From NCBI GenBank assembly GCA_040437565.1, contig JBDOQK010000016.1:434001-498000 (forward strand): 64,000 nucleotides of DNA, in the 5' to 3' direction. A program made the translations under genes and the position numbers. Numbering within the stretch: the first letter of the stretch is position 1; every line of letters starts with the position of its first letter. Source of the stretch: Albugo candida (lineage: Eukaryota > Oomycota > Peronosporomycetes > Albuginales). This document shows positions 20,633-33,657 of this stretch, piece by piece. A model generated the notes under the pieces. It was given only the letters and a program-made list of their open reading frames with translations. It did not search any database and had not been told where the DNA came from.

Positions 20633-23600
20633 ATGCAATTCTTAAGGCAACTTACGGACCCCGCGCTCAAACGTTTGTACAAATTTGTGTTAAAGCGACT
20701 TATTGGGCGATATTTGGCGCATGATGAATTGGATTTAGATCAATTAGACGTTCATGTCCGCGCAGGAAAGATCGAATTGTGTGATCTGAAACTCAACGCC
20801 GATGTGCTGAATGCGGAATGGTTTGACATCTGGAATTCTTCGTCGCAAAAAAGTGGAAATAGTGCTCCATTTCGAATTGAAAAAGGATATATCGGGTCTG
20901 TGAGAGTGACAATTTCGTACGCAAAGATTCTGACAGAAAGCTGCAATGTGGAATTCGATGATATTGAATTACTTTTGGTACCCAATAGTGTCAGCTCGTA
21001 TTCTGATCCAAAATGCGATTCGGCTGCTCAATTATCACCTCAGCGAAATAGCTCCGATAAACCCAAAGAGAAGAGTATGGAGAATACCGTGGGAATTAAA
21101 GATCAACGAGATTTGATTTCTCAAGAAGGCCTGGATTTCGTGGCGAGCTGGATTGAGCAAGTGACGTCCAGGATCAAGATCACCGTTTCGAACGTTTGCA
21201 TTCGATTGGAGACCAGGGATTCAAATGGTGAAGTACGATCACGGGACAGAAACGCGTCAGATCATGAACAAGAAGCTGAAAGGAATGAAAGTGTCGCGCT
21301 TGTATGCAGATTGAAATGGGCACAATTCACGGATGAATCGGTGGTGCACAATGGAAGCGTAATACTATCCGAAGAGGATCAGAATGGGGCTCAGGGAGGA
21401 ATCAGATCGCTTACAAGCTCGGTTATTTTTGGTATCACTCAGAAAATTATCAAATTTAGAGGGATCAGCGTTGAGATTGTCAGAGATGATGTCTCTGGTG
21501 AAGAGGGAGGTATCACCAGATGGATCCTATTTCTTAGTGACACTTCACGCCAGGGATATGTGCAGGTCAAATTGGCGCAGCAGGAATTAATGGATGTACC
21601 TAGCATCGACGCCGATATTTTTTTACATTCGAGCAAGATCGTCATTCAGCCGCGCTATTTTAAAGCATTTGAGACTTTGATTGACGCCTTTGATGTCGAA
21701 AGTGCAGATAAAAGCTGCCCAGAAGGTGGATATGTTCATCCGAGCTCACAGAGCTTGTACCATTCTATTTGTGAAGGGCACCCATCTTGGCTTGAAATGA
21801 GAGAGGATGAAAGTCAAAATCGCGGACAAGATAAGAAAAAGTGGAGTCTCTCGACAACGGAATTCGAACGTATCGAAGAAATTCTGATGCAGTATCGTAA
21901 GACAAAAGAAGAACTACAGGTAGCCCAGCGATCTTATCTCAGCGGTCAAAGAAGAAGTGACTCATCTATTGCTAATAGTCATGCAATTTCTGGGGTTTTG
22001 AACGTAGAGAATGTCGAATGTTCTGGTTTATCTGATGTCGAGGAAGATGATTTTTTTGAATGCAATTCTGGCATGGAACAGACAGGAACTTTTGATATGC
22101 GGCAGTCAATATACGCTTCAATGACGGGTGAGGCAGATATGATGAATCCTAGTTGCACACTTACTGGAAAATATAAACGTTCGAAGGACCGACAGGCCCG
22201 GAATCGAGCCAAGTTACATCTGCTGGAATTTGAGATCATCATCTTGTATGAAGACGTTCAAGATGATGACGACGTGGAGAATCCAGAATCCAGTCATGAG
22301 CATACAGGCAATTTCGTGCCGACACATTTAATAGGCCTCGAAAGGCGAGAACGGCTCACGATGACTATGTCGGATGTGCTCTGCTCATCGGTTTTGTATT
22401 CATCACAATCAACCATGAGCGCTACTATCGGGAATTTCGATATTTTTGAGCACGCTGTTCCAAGTCTTGGGATGATCAGTGTTGGGGAGGCGCAACCTCT
22501 TCTAAAGATTCAGATCCTACGACTCTCTGATTCCTTAATGCAAAAGGGTCACGAGGTCCAATCGTCTTCTGCCATCACAATTTCAACCAGGATAGACTAT
22601 GAAACAAGTTCCACGACAAGCAATGGTGCAAATACTATATCATCCATCAATATTCAAGTACGAGCGCAGCCAATTATCGTGGAATGGGACATGTACATTT
22701 TGAATCGCTCCTTCAACCTATTGCAAGCAATAGAGGATCGCTCCAAAAAATCGGTTGTNNNNNNNNNNNNNNNNNNNNNNNNNNNNNNNNNNNNNNNNNN
22801 NNNNNNNNNNNNNNNNNNNNNNNNNNNNNNNNNNNNNNNNNNNNNNNNNNNNNNNNNNCATCGGTTTTGTATTCATCACAATCAACCATGAGCGCTACTA
22901 TCGGGAATTTCGATATTTTTGAGCACGCTGTTCCAAGTCTTGGGATGATCAGTGTTGGGGAGGCGCAACCTCTTCTAAAGATTCAGATCCTACGACTCTC
23001 TGATTCCTTAATGCAAAAGGGTCACGAGGTCCAATCGTCTTCTGCCATCACAATTTCAACCAGGATAGACTATGAAACAAGTTCCACGACAAGCAATGGT
23101 GCAAATACTATATCATCCATCAATATTCAAGTACGAGCGCAGCCAATTATCGTGGAATGGGACACGTACATTTTGAATCGCTCCTTCAACCTATTGCAAG
23201 CAATAGAGGATCGCTCCAAAAAATCGGTTGTAAGAACCGAAGGAAAAGACGTACGATCTGTTATCAGAACACTCGAAATTTCAACTGAAGCTGCCCAATT
23301 TGTTCTCAGATTTCCAATGATTGGAAGTGATGTCATTAGGTACGGGCTATCGTCCACGCGTGGTCTTTGTGAAGATAGAATTGTGATCACATTGAGACAC
23401 CTCGTCATCGCATCTCAAGTCCAGCCAAATGGCGAGAAAGAAGACGCAAAGAGAAGCAGTGAAGCAACACTACACTGGCTATTGGAGTACAAATTTGAAT
23501 TTGATGATGTGCATGTCGAGCTTTGTACCAAAAAAGATGACAACCAGCGTACTGGAGAAGATGTCAACTACACTTTGGTAGACGGGACCAGCGACACTGG

Positions 23601-26600
23601 TCAATCCGATAATCATTCGATCATTCTAAGGATTCAAGATCCATCACAAACTTCGATCGAGGAAGCTATCAAGATGCGAATGCCTTTTGATGAAGCAATC
23701 AAACACGGGGCAGACATCGATAGTGCACGAGTTGGTTTGAATGGCTGGAGCGGAAGTACACATTCTACCGCCCAAGCTTTTGAATGCGCCGCTGCACCAG
23801 CGTCACTCTACTTCCTCGACATGAAGATCAACAATGCGAAATTTACTCTTTCCAAATCTTCCTTTGGTCGTCTGCTAGTTCTTTTCGAGGCTCTACTATC
23901 GATAAATCCTGTAGAAGTGGATGAGTGCATTGCAACAGTTTCACGTGAAAGCCGTCCTAATTACATGAGTATGAAGCTTACGCTCTCCAAAGGCAAACTG
24001 GAGCTGCAACATACAAGAGAATACGGTAGCGGCTGTGTGTTCTCGTTTGCTTTTGAAAACGTGAAGTTGTTTCAGGTCTCACAATGGCTGGGACAACTGG
24101 TGTCACTGGTTCACGTTTCCGTGCAAAATGTGACAATGGTAGACGAGACACTGGAATCACGAAAGCCAATTTTGTATCGCACACCTTTTGGTCCATCAGA
24201 TATACCAGTACTATTCATCGGGGCTGAAATCGCAGATATATCACAAAAAATGCGAGAGATTACAATTGGAATGCATGTTTCGCATGGTACGCTACGTTTC
24301 GAGCCAAGTTCTCAGTGGTTGTTTGAACTGCTGGATATACTGGTTTTTGAGTATCCAGCACCGATCATTCCATTCGATTCAGCGGATTTGAATGAAGCAG
24401 ATTACGAAACCATCGTCCAACAGATGCGATTTGATATTGAGGATGCTGTGAAGCTCGCAGTTCCGATGAAAACTGTCTTCACTAAAATCCCCATCAAATT
24501 ATGTGATGTTGTTGTGGATTACGCACCTGTGAATGTTGACTCTCACGCCATTTTAGTGATTGGAAGTGCTAGTATCTCTTCGAATATCGTCTCCACGGCA
24601 ACGTTACTCGGTTACAAGATCGTTGCCAAAGATGTGGAATTATTTTTGAGGAATAGCGGTACAAACTATGAGGACATTGACAAATGTATCGGACACACAC
24701 AGAGACTGCAAAACGGCGATATGAAAACGAAAAACAGTCACGCTTCACGTCATGAGTCGATCCGTGCAAGATCCATGCAGCAGAACTCCTTACACATGTA
24801 TTTAGACTCGACTGGATACCTCAAGATTGTTACTTTGGATTTCATAGAGATGTTTTTGAAAAGCTCCACAGTCAACTGCTCAAACGAGATGAAGCTAGGC
24901 TCGGTGGATTCTACTGGCTATGCTTTGACCTCGGAGTGCCCTCAACTTTCCGTTGAATTGAGCGTCGGTACGGCAAGTGTGTATGCCTGCTTTGATTCAT
25001 TCTGCACATTGACCGAATTAGTATCGGATCTGGCTGACGAATTGAACAGAGAAGATGAACCCCGTGATGTCACTGGATATGTCGGGCTTGATCGGGTACA
25101 AGATTTATCGAGGGATGTGACTACAACCGCTTCTCGTTCACACAGTGTACGACTGGCGACGAGTAAGGAAAAGGTGGAGCTCACAAACATCCCCGAAATC
25201 ATCTCTGGCGACACGACAAATGCCAATAGAGATATAGCGCTGGTTCAGGCTTCCTCGCATGCAGCACTGACGAGTACGTTTGGGTGGAAGGAGTTGGAAC
25301 ATTCACCAAACAACAACATTATACAGCCTCCTGTCAATCTTTTGAAAGATATTGAGTTGAATGCATTTGGAAGTGAAAGCACAACTCGTCAAGGAAAATT
25401 CTCTACGAATGACATGGAGACGCGACAATTTCAGACTCGATTGGATGAAATAGACAGGTGGAAACATCGCGTTATGGGAACACGACATAGCAGCCAAAAT
25501 TCCCGTGCAAGCGTACGCATCAGCGAACTGTTGATTGAAAATTATTACAAAGAAAGTCACGCAGAAGAGTCGATCCCAAAGCAGCGTGATGATCGAGAGG
25601 ATAGCCCATGGTTCAGCGATCAACTTCATGTGACAAATTCTAGTAGTTTAGGAATTCGATCTGACGAACACAATTTTGAGAAAAAAGTCGCAACCTTTTC
25701 GCCGCAGTTTTCTCTCGAAAAAGAAGATGAAAATGCGATATCAACAGCTCCGGAGGCGATAGAAAGTGAGGATCATCAGTATTCTTCGATCTTCAAAGTG
25801 GATGATAGCGCAAAGAAAGCAATGTGGGAGCCCAAATCCGCGGACGATGAACGAATGAGCGAGATGCATACGGAAGTGTCAACTACGTCCATTCCAACTC
25901 GTGTTGGAGATACACACCAAGCACATTCACGTTGTACTCTATCAATGTCTTTGTTTGGTTCGGATCAAGACGAAACTACCGAAGTAGAGCTCGAATTCCC
26001 TTACGGAAACGACCTTCAGAGAAGCTTGTGCCACCTACTCGACATGACCGATGATTCCACTATCAACAATGAATTACCAGAGAGCCACCTGGGAACTAAA
26101 TGCACGCAAAATTCCGAATCAATGATCCATCGCGACGATGCGTACATCCCGCAGCCTCAATCAGATGAAGAAATATCTGGCGATCGAACTCAGCATCTTC
26201 AACAGGAGCTCCCGTCCGTTTCTTCAGTTGCCAGCGAGTATACGGCTCGATGGTTTCATGACGACCAGAGTGATATGCTGGGTAAGCAGACTCCATTTCC
26301 ACACATCTATCAGCATCACGTGGAGATTCCGATTGGTGGTGCTGCCGCGTCTTTAACATTTGGAGAGAGAGAATACAAGGCAGCACTACAAGGAATTGCG
26401 AACGAGTGTCACGTTTTGAAGATCGAACCATCCGAAGTAAGCACACGCATGCACGTTCTTTTGAGAGATTTCAACTTACGTATCCGGCTCTTTGGAGGCT
26501 CGGACTGGCCTACCGATCCAATTGAGACAAGTGCAAGTGCTGGGCGAAAGAATGAGAATATTAAGAAGAACGACCAGCAAACAGTTACTTTCGAAACGCA

Positions 26601-28236
26601 GGAACATACAAGACAACGTCCCTCACGGCAAGAAAAACTTTTGGATGCTCTACTCGACGATTACGTTCCTAATTCTCATGATGATACACTTACGAGCTAC
26701 GGAAGTGCACCGACACGATGTGATATTTTTGGTGGTAATTCTGGCTCTTTGAGAGATGGAAAATTGGTGGATCCTTCCTCATTGCCATTCACCGCTACGA
26801 AATCAACAAAGACAGGACGAAAAACGGAAGAAATGCTGGAACTCTCTGTACATCGGATACAAATGCGCTTGGATGTGTTTAATGATAGCGATTCACAACC
26901 TCTCGCTTCAAATACGGTGGCAGCAGTAGAAGATTTAGAGATTTTGGATTACATCTCAACCTCACAAATACGTAAAATGGTATGCTATTGGAAGTCCGAC
27001 ACCATTCATCCTCGAGAAACCGGAAGCAGTATCATGAAGCTGAGATTGATGACGATACGACCAGGACCGAATTTGTGCGTCGAACACCGCCTCAAGATGC
27101 GTTTCTTACCTTTACGCATCAACTTGGATCAGGAAGTTGTGATATTTCTAAAACAATTTGCCTCTGTGGGATCGACACATCAAATGAATGCAAAGGCACC
27201 AGCGGCAGAAAAACATGTGGAAAATAGCGCAAAATCTGGAGATGCTGACAGTATTGAGATGGTGACTCCAAAAGCTTCTATAGATCTCAAAGAAACGGAT
27301 ATTCGACTAGGCAACTGGTTCTTCCAAAGCATTGATATCCGACCTTGCAAAATCAAGATCGATTATCGTCCCAACCACGTGGACTACCAGGCTTTGCGTG
27401 CCGGAGATTATCTCGAAGTGATCAATTTATTTGTACTGGAAGGTATGGAACTCGTCTTACGGCGAGTCATATTAAGCGGTATTGACGGATGGGCAGCTGT
27501 GGCGGAAAGCGTGCTCATGTCGTGGGTCACCGATATTTCTCGACATCAGATACACAAATGCCTCGCGTCAGTGACAATGCCGCCTCTACGATCATTTGCA
27601 AACGTTGGATCCGGAGCTGCTGATTTGATTTTATTACCGATAGAACATTATGGAAAGGATCGGCGACTCGTACGTGGGATAAGAAAAGGAGCAAAAAGCT
27701 TTTTGAAGAGCGTTACCGTCGAGACACTAAACACAGCTTCAAAAATGGCTCAAGGAACTCAATCACTACTGGAACAAGCGGATGATTTGATATCAATTGG
27801 AGCTTCTTCATCAATGCAAAAGAAGCAACTTCAGTATCGAGGATCTACAAGTCGAATCAAACGAAACTCAAAACGTCTCGGAGGTGGAGGTATCAGAAGC
27901 GCCCAAGTCAACGGTGGAGTGCTTGGAAGCCGTCAGTATTTGCAGTTACAACCCAGCAACGCCACAGAAGGTCTGGAACAAGCATACGATTCATTAGCCC
28001 GTGAGCTTCACATTGCTGCAAAGACCATCGTAGCGATTCCTCTCGTCGAATACAAAAAGACGGGATCCCACGGATACGTTCGATCTGTGATCCGAGCCGT
28101 GCCGGTCGCTCTACTTCGTCCGATGATAGGCGCCACTGAAGCCATGTCAAAGGCGCTGATTGGAGTGCGCAATGCAGTCGATCCAGAAATGAAGGAAGAT
28201 ATCGACAATAAATTCAAAGACTTTCGAAGTGTGTGA
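20633..28236 (+). CDS. ATG2: autophagy-related protein 2
   Basis: ATG2 is a rod-like bridge that transfers lipid from the ER to the growing autophagosome. The N-terminal chorein domain is clear (LKRLYKFVLKRLIGRYLAHD, LDLDQLDVHVRAGKIELCDL, then GYIGSVRVTI). The C-terminus has the diagnostic ATG2 block GSGAADLILLPIEHYGKDRR, LVRGIRKGAKSF and a short basic tail, at about residue 2166 onward of the collapsed protein. The gap 22759-22858 breaks the frame as shown. Its flanks repeat 373 bp (22386-22758 and 22859-23231), and removing one copy plus the Ns gives 7131 bp, one uninterrupted frame of 2376 aa with no intron. That is longer than human ATG2A (about 1940 aa), chiefly through a hydrophilic, low-complexity central part (about 25400-26900). 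The 3' end is shown again at 28872-29504. Confidence 0.95.
22386..23231. repeat. unmerged contig overlap inside ATG2 (N gap 22759-22858)
   Basis: The 373 bp at 22386-22758 match 22859-23231. I noticed one difference, T at 22692 versus C at 23165, which changes ATG (Met) to ACG (Thr). Collapsing the overlap restores the ATG2 frame. Confidence 0.93.
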
Positions 28237-30039
28237 AGTTACCACATGCTCATACGTTTATAAATGTAAAAAGCACGTAAAGTTGTGTTGTGTCTAATTC
28301 AATGGAATGGATTTATACTATAGCATCAATGCCGAATACTCGTTTCACTGAGGTCGATGTAATGGTATTATTCTTTGAACTCCATGAGAACTTTTGCTAC
28401 CAGGAGCGCCATATCATAAAATGAAGATACTGCAGCGCGAAGTAATCGAACTTCAGTGGTACGAAAATTACTACAAGTATGTAAATCAGAGTGAGAAATT
28501 GGGATGTTAATTGGAGATTGGATACATACGCAATCAGATCGTTTTCTATAACGCTTAGATGACGAATTATCTTATCGGGTTGTAGTTCTTTGTCCACTTG
28601 TAGACTTTGCATCGCATAGGAAGCATCGCGATGACTCTCAAAAGGGATTGTAATCACACTGCGGAGAATTGATTTCTCGATATTATGTCTTGTTGGTTAT
28701 GGTGGTAGCGTACAGTCACGTACCATGTAAAGGGATGAGAGGTGTTTCGATTTGAATTTGAAGAAATGTCCNNNNNNNNNNNNNNNNNNNNNNNNNNNNN
28801 NNNNNNNNNNNNNNNNNNNNNNNNNNNNNNNNNNNNNNNNNNNNNNNNNNNNNNNNNNNNNNNNNNNNNNNGTTGGATCCGGAGCTGCTGATTTGATTTT
28901 ATTACCGATAGAACATTATGGAAAGGATCGGCGACTCGTACGTGGGATAAGAAAAGGAGCAAAAAGCTTTTTGAAGAGCGTTACCGTCGAGACACTAAAC
29001 ACAGCTTCAAAAATGGCTCAAGGAACTCAATCACTACTGGAACAAGCGGATGATTTGATATCAATTGGAGCTTCTTCATCAATGCAAAAGAAGCAACTTC
29101 AGTATCGAGGATCTACAAGTCGAATCAAACGAAACTCAAAACGTCTCGGAGGTGGAGGTATCAGAAGCGCCCAAGTCAACGGTGGAGTGCTTGGAAGCCG
29201 TCAGTATTTGCAGTTACAACCCAGCAACGCCACAGAAGGTCTGGAACAAGCATACGATTCATTAGCCCGTGAGCTTCACATTGCTGCAAAGACCATCGTA
29301 GCGATTCCTCTCGTCGAATACAAAAAGACGGGATCCCACGGATACGTTCGATCTGTGATCCGAGCCGTGCCGGTCGCTCTACTTCGTCCGATGATAGGCG
29401 CCACTGAAGCCATGTCAAAGGCGCTGATTGGAGTGCGCAATGCAGTCGATCCAGAAATGAAGGAAGATATCGACAATAAATTCAAAGACTTTCGAAGTGT
29501 GTGAAGTTACCACATGCTCATACGTTTATAAATGTAAAAAGCACGTAAAGTTGTGTTGTGTCTAATTCAATGGAATGGATTTATACTATAGCATCAATGC
29601 CGAATACTCGTTTCACTGAGGTCGATGTAATGGTATTATTCTTTGAACTCCATGAGAACTTTTGCTACCAGGAGCGCCATATCATAAAATGAAGATACTG
29701 CAGCGCGAAGTAATCGAACTTCAGTGGTACGAAAATTACTACAAGTATGTAAATCAGAGTGAGAAATTGGGATGTTAATTGGAGATTGGATACATACGCA
29801 ATCAGATCGTTTTCTATAACGCTTAGATGACGAATTATCTTATCGGGTTGTAGTTCTTTGTCCACTTGTAGACTTTGCATCGCATAGGAAGCATCGCGAT
29901 GACTCTCAAAAGGGATTGTAATCACACTGCGGAGAATTGATTTCTCGATATTATGTCTTGTTGGTTATGGTGGTAGCGTACAGTCACGTACCATGTAAAG
30001 GGATGAGAGGTGTTTCGATTTGAATTTGAAGAAATGTCC
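27604..30039. repeat. unmerged contig overlap around N gap 28772-28871
   Basis: The 1168 bp at 27604-28771 recur at 28872-30039. They contain the last 633 bp of ATG2 and all but the first bases of the convergent Pcc1 gene, so both appear twice. The partial gene copies are artefacts. Confidence 0.93.
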
Positions 30040-30041
30040 AT
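29636..30041 (-). CDS. PCC1: KEOPS/EKC complex subunit Pcc1 (LAGE3 family)
   Basis: Three exons on the minus strand: 30041-29992, 29926-29798 and 29738-29636. The introns are 65 bp (GTACGT) and 59 bp (GTATGT), both phase 2, giving 93 aa. The family core is VITIPFESHRDASYAMQSL, then LQPDKIIRHLSVIENDL, and after splicing TEVRLLRAAVSSFYDMALLV, matching Pcc1/LAGE3. Pcc1 dimerises KEOPS, which makes the t6A modification of tRNAs that read ANN codons. It is convergent with ATG2: in the second contig the ATG2 stop (29504) lies 131 bp from the Pcc1 stop. The partial copy at 28368-28771 lacks the start only because the gap begins there. Confidence 0.92.
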
Positions 30042-30370
30042 TATGTAACTCGGACGGATAGCTGATGAATTAGCCCATTAAATGTATATGATTATAAATG
30101 TAATATTCATGTAGTAGCCCAGCAACTTGTTAATTGATGTCTGCATACAATTAATATGAAGGGCTAGTTGAGTAGCGTGACATAGGACAGCTATCTTACG
30201 TGTGCCGTCTACATGCTGCGAGTATTCTGATCGTATCAGCGAAAGTGATCGTTTGACTTTTCAATCATAAGATGTTTCAGTCTGAATTCGGTCCAAGTGA
30301 CTATACATATACATCAGTATAGTGTCTATCTGATAATCAGACTCGAACTATGGCAGTAAATTGATGCGTT
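30042..30370. other. intergenic upstream of Pcc1
   Basis: About 330 bp between the Pcc1 start and the left end of the Tc1/mariner relic. It holds the Pcc1 promoter; nothing else is recognised. Confidence 0.5.
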
Positions 30371-30374
30371 TGTA

Positions 30375-31642
30375 CACTACCCTTCAGAAAAGATTGTCCG
30401 CCCACCCAATGTTTACCACCTTATGGAACGAAGACTTTGGCTTCCAAAGCATGGTACACACACCTGATGAGCCATCTGCCCATGAAAACTGGTACAGAAC
30501 TTCGACAGTATTCAGAGCTGCAATCCTTCAGTTACCAGCGAGGAGAACCTCCTTTTGTTTCAATTACAGCTTTGATCCTCTCTGGCATGGAGTTAACAAG
30601 ATGCTGTAGCCACTCTGGATCAATAGCAGACCATGCCTATTCAAGATGGAGCCATAATTCATCGCTGTTTTTGGCTTTGGGGAGCTTTAGGATGGCTGCT
30701 TTCGTCTTTGCCCATACATTCTCAATGGGATTGAGATCAGGAGAGTTTGCAGGCCATTCCAGCTTGCCAATGCTGTGTTCTTCACGCCATTTTTCGGGCG
30801 CTTTTGCGCGCTGGGTAGGCGCACCATCTTCCATGAGTATGGCGCTTCCAGCATTGACAAGGCCTTCCCAGAAGCCAGCCAAGTCAGCACCGTACAATTG
30901 TGCGACAAAGTCAGCTGCTGTGCGACGATTTGGTGCCATACGCACGAGCTGGCTTTCCTTGCTATCCTAAAAGGCACCCCCAGATCATCACTGAAGAAGG
31001 CCCGAACTTGAAGAAGGTACCAGATAGTCTGATTGGTACCTATCATTGTTAGATCTCCAGACAAAATGTCGGTGAAAAATTTTCCCAATTTAAAAGCTGG
31101 CCACATTAGTCCAGCAGAGTGATTTCCAGAACTCCATGATGGCATTCTGGTATCTTTTTGCAAGGTCCAGCCTCTTAGCAGTGTGTGGCTTGTTTATAGA
31201 GGGCATCTAACCTCCTCTCGAGCAAAGAGACCAGCGGCATGTAAAGTCTCTCTCACTGCAGTCTGACTTGCTTTAGTTGGCATGTTGGAGGTAATTTCGG
31301 CCAGAGTTGAACGTCTTGCACCCTTGGTGCTGCGGACTAGAGCTTTTGTGAAAGTTTTTGGCCTTCCAGGGCTTGTCTTTGGCATAACTGTGTTTTCTTT
31401 ATTCCACCTCTCCATGATGCGTCGCACCTGTCACTCATTTGTGTTGAACTTGCACGCAATTTCTGCAACTTTGGTACCAGCCTGCCTCATTTTAACAATG
31501 CGCAATCGTTCCTCGGCTGTCAAAGTATGGTTTTATGCAGTTTTAGCCATATTTTGTAACTTGGGGGTGCGGAAGTGATTTGTTCAAAGGCAAGTTGCGG
31601 TCGTGAGAAGAGATTGCGGACAATCTTTTCCGAAGGGTACTG
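30375..31642 (-). mobile_element. Tc1/mariner-type DNA transposon relic
   Basis: A 1268-bp element bounded by TA dinucleotides (30373-30374 and 31643-31644). It has terminal inverted repeats: including the TA and two further bases, 31-bp ends at 30371-30401 and 31616-31646 match at 29 of 31 positions (core ACCCTTC, GAAAAGATTGTCCGC). The transposase lies on the minus strand inside. Confidence 0.9.
30532..31550 (-). pseudogene. Tc1-like transposase, broken
   Basis: Begins at ATG 31550 (MAKTA). The N-terminal helix-turn-helix is readable (LTAEERLRIVKMRQAG, TKVAEIACKFNTN), followed by the GRPKTFT linker. The catalytic half shows LMEDGAPTQRA (second Asp) and LEWPANSPDLNPIENVW (third acidic residue). 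The reading frame has in-frame stops (31533-31535, 31431-31433 and more) and at least one frame change in the middle, where the first catalytic Asp would lie, so it cannot make an active enzyme. At about 340 codons it is full length for the family, so decay came by point changes rather than deletion. Confidence 0.9.
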
Positions 31643-31914
31643 TACAGTTATACAAATAAATGACACTTTACGATGCGCTTTGCACTTTGCACTTGCGGTA
31701 CTTTCGGTAATACTTGTCATAATTTATTTTCTTACGTCATTGTCATTTCATACATATCCTATCGACTATGCGTGTGCATCTACCACAACGCGTATCCTTA
31801 TACAATGAATACCAGCAAGCAACTGCAATGAGACTTTGACACTCAAATTTCCGCATAATTAGATAAAGAATTCTGGTATTCCATGCAACTTAAAAGCTAA
31901 AATCAGCATCTGAC
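31643..31914. other. intergenic, nothing recognised
   Basis: A 272-bp AT-rich spacer between the transposon and the 3' end of the importin-alpha-like gene. Confidence 0.5.
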
Positions 31915-33657
31915 TCACTGTTTCCACGCTGGTAACGTCATTTGGGCGCCACGACCTCGTCCAATACTAGGCGCATTACATGTATCGTCTTCGCACATCA
32001 TTTGATCACTTGAATGCTCATTCTGATCATCCTTTCGGGGAGAGTGCATACCGTAATTCTCACCATAATAAGTATTCACTAAAGCCGCCGCCCATTCTGA
32101 AAGATGAGCTTCGTCCTGATGAAACTGAACATTCTCCAACGCCTCAATTCCATCCAATGACTCCACAAGTAGTACTCCGTTTGACGCAAAGCGAAGAACA
32201 AACTCGATCAATCGCAAAGAGTTGCCCACCACTCCGGTATCATCCATTTTCAAAAGCTCTAAGAAGTGCTTCAGAACATCATCGCTACATGCCAACACGA
32301 GACCAAGGTGCTCTGGACTTGTTAAGGCGATATTGGTCAAGGCGAAAGAAACTTCCCGACGAAGTTCTGAATTTCCATTTCTGAATTGCTGAACGAGTAC
32401 GGGAATGAATGCGTGCTCTACCAGCTTTTGTACCATTTCCGGGTCGAGCGTCGCGAGATTAGATACCACCCATGCGCTTTCAGCTGCTAACGAAATGTGC
32501 TTGACTTCATTTTCCGGTTGCAGAAACTCCAACAATTTTGTCAGTAAAATGGACTTGGACTGTAAAACAAGATGATGCACGAACCGCACTATTTCGTGAT
32601 TGATATGCTGGTCCATTGCCCCACAACAGATATTCCCGATAATGCGCAGAATCGGAGTCAAAACCAGCTCATTCGGTGTTGCGAATCGCGGTAAAAGTAG
32701 CTCCACTATAGGCTGCTTGATAAATTCTGCAAGAAATATATCTTCTCTCGCTGTCAGAAAACTCAATAGCCATAAAAACTCAATTAGAGTGTCATCGGTA
32801 AAGCTTGTGGGAACACGTGTCAAGCCTCTAGTGACAGTTTGTAGTACTCCAGCTTCCAGAAACGGAATAGATGATATCTTTGGTCCACGTGCAAGATTCG
32901 ACAATGCCCACGCACAGCTAGTTGGCAATTCTTTATCAGTTGAAATCGCCTCTGCCTGTACCAGTAGCGGTTTGATAGCGCCCTGAGCAATAAGAGTCTG
33001 CCTGAATTCTTCACAGTCAGCGGCGATATTGCCAATGACAAAAGCAGCGTGTTCTGCAACAATCGCATTTCCATTTTGTAGAAGCTCTAGAATTCGAGGA
33101 ATCGCGGGAAGCACTAATTTCGTCTCTTCATATTGTCCGCTGGCTATGTTTGCAAGACACCAAAGAATCTCTTTGTAAACCTCTTCTCCTCTTCGTGTGG
33201 CTGCAGCGAGCGGTGACGCACTTTCCAATATTTTAACTAGCACGGGAACAATCTTCAAGCAAAAGGTCAGGTGATTGAATGAGCATTAGATGAGCCTTCT
33301 ATTCGGGTTACGTACGCCAGATTCACAAATTCGGTCGACTTGAGCGTAATTGTGTGATTGTTCGCATACAGACAAACGACAACGGAGCTCCTTTAGCGCC
33401 TCAAATTGTATCTGATGCTGCTTTGTGCAGTCTTTTGCAGTGCTTGCAGCAAGAATTTGCGTAATTTCAGTGATATCGCGGGTATTTATTAGTATGTTTG
33501 TGTCGTCATTTGGTACATTTATACGACGTCGTTTCTCTTGTATGGTGCGATTTCGTTTATCTTTTCGTATTTGAACTGTTTGACGATTTCGTCGCGCTTT
33601 GGTCGCGCGTGATTCATTGTTTGTGTCGTGTTTTCGAAGCGAGTTTCGTGGCGGCAT
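31915..33657 (-). CDS. importin-alpha-like protein (karyopherin alpha)
   Basis: Two exons: 33657-33316 and 33252-31915, with a 63-bp phase-0 intron (GTACGT donor), giving 559 aa. Residues about 20-45 form an importin-beta-binding domain (RRNRQTVQIRKDKRNRTI followed by QEKRRRIN). Then come armadillo repeats with the helix patterns of importin alpha: SGIVPVLVKIL, WCLANIASGQYEETKLV, AAFVIGNIAADCEEFR, WALSNLARGP and SAWVVSNLATLDPEMVQKLV. It would carry NLS cargo into the nucleus with importin beta. The WxxxN array is partly altered (for example FLWLLSFLTAR), so it is a divergent paralogue and cargo choice may differ. The C-terminus is acidic, then ends with GRGRGAQMTLPAWKQ. The start MPPRNSLRKH is chosen because upstream codons show no homology. 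Confidence 0.88.

Noticed and set aside
22684-28236. A separate 1850-codon gene after the ATG2 N-terminal frame
   Set aside because: It is the remainder of ATG2; the break comes only from the 373-bp overlap and the Ns.
28752-29504. A second, truncated ATG2 gene
   Set aside because: It is the repeated contig end, identical to 27604-28236.
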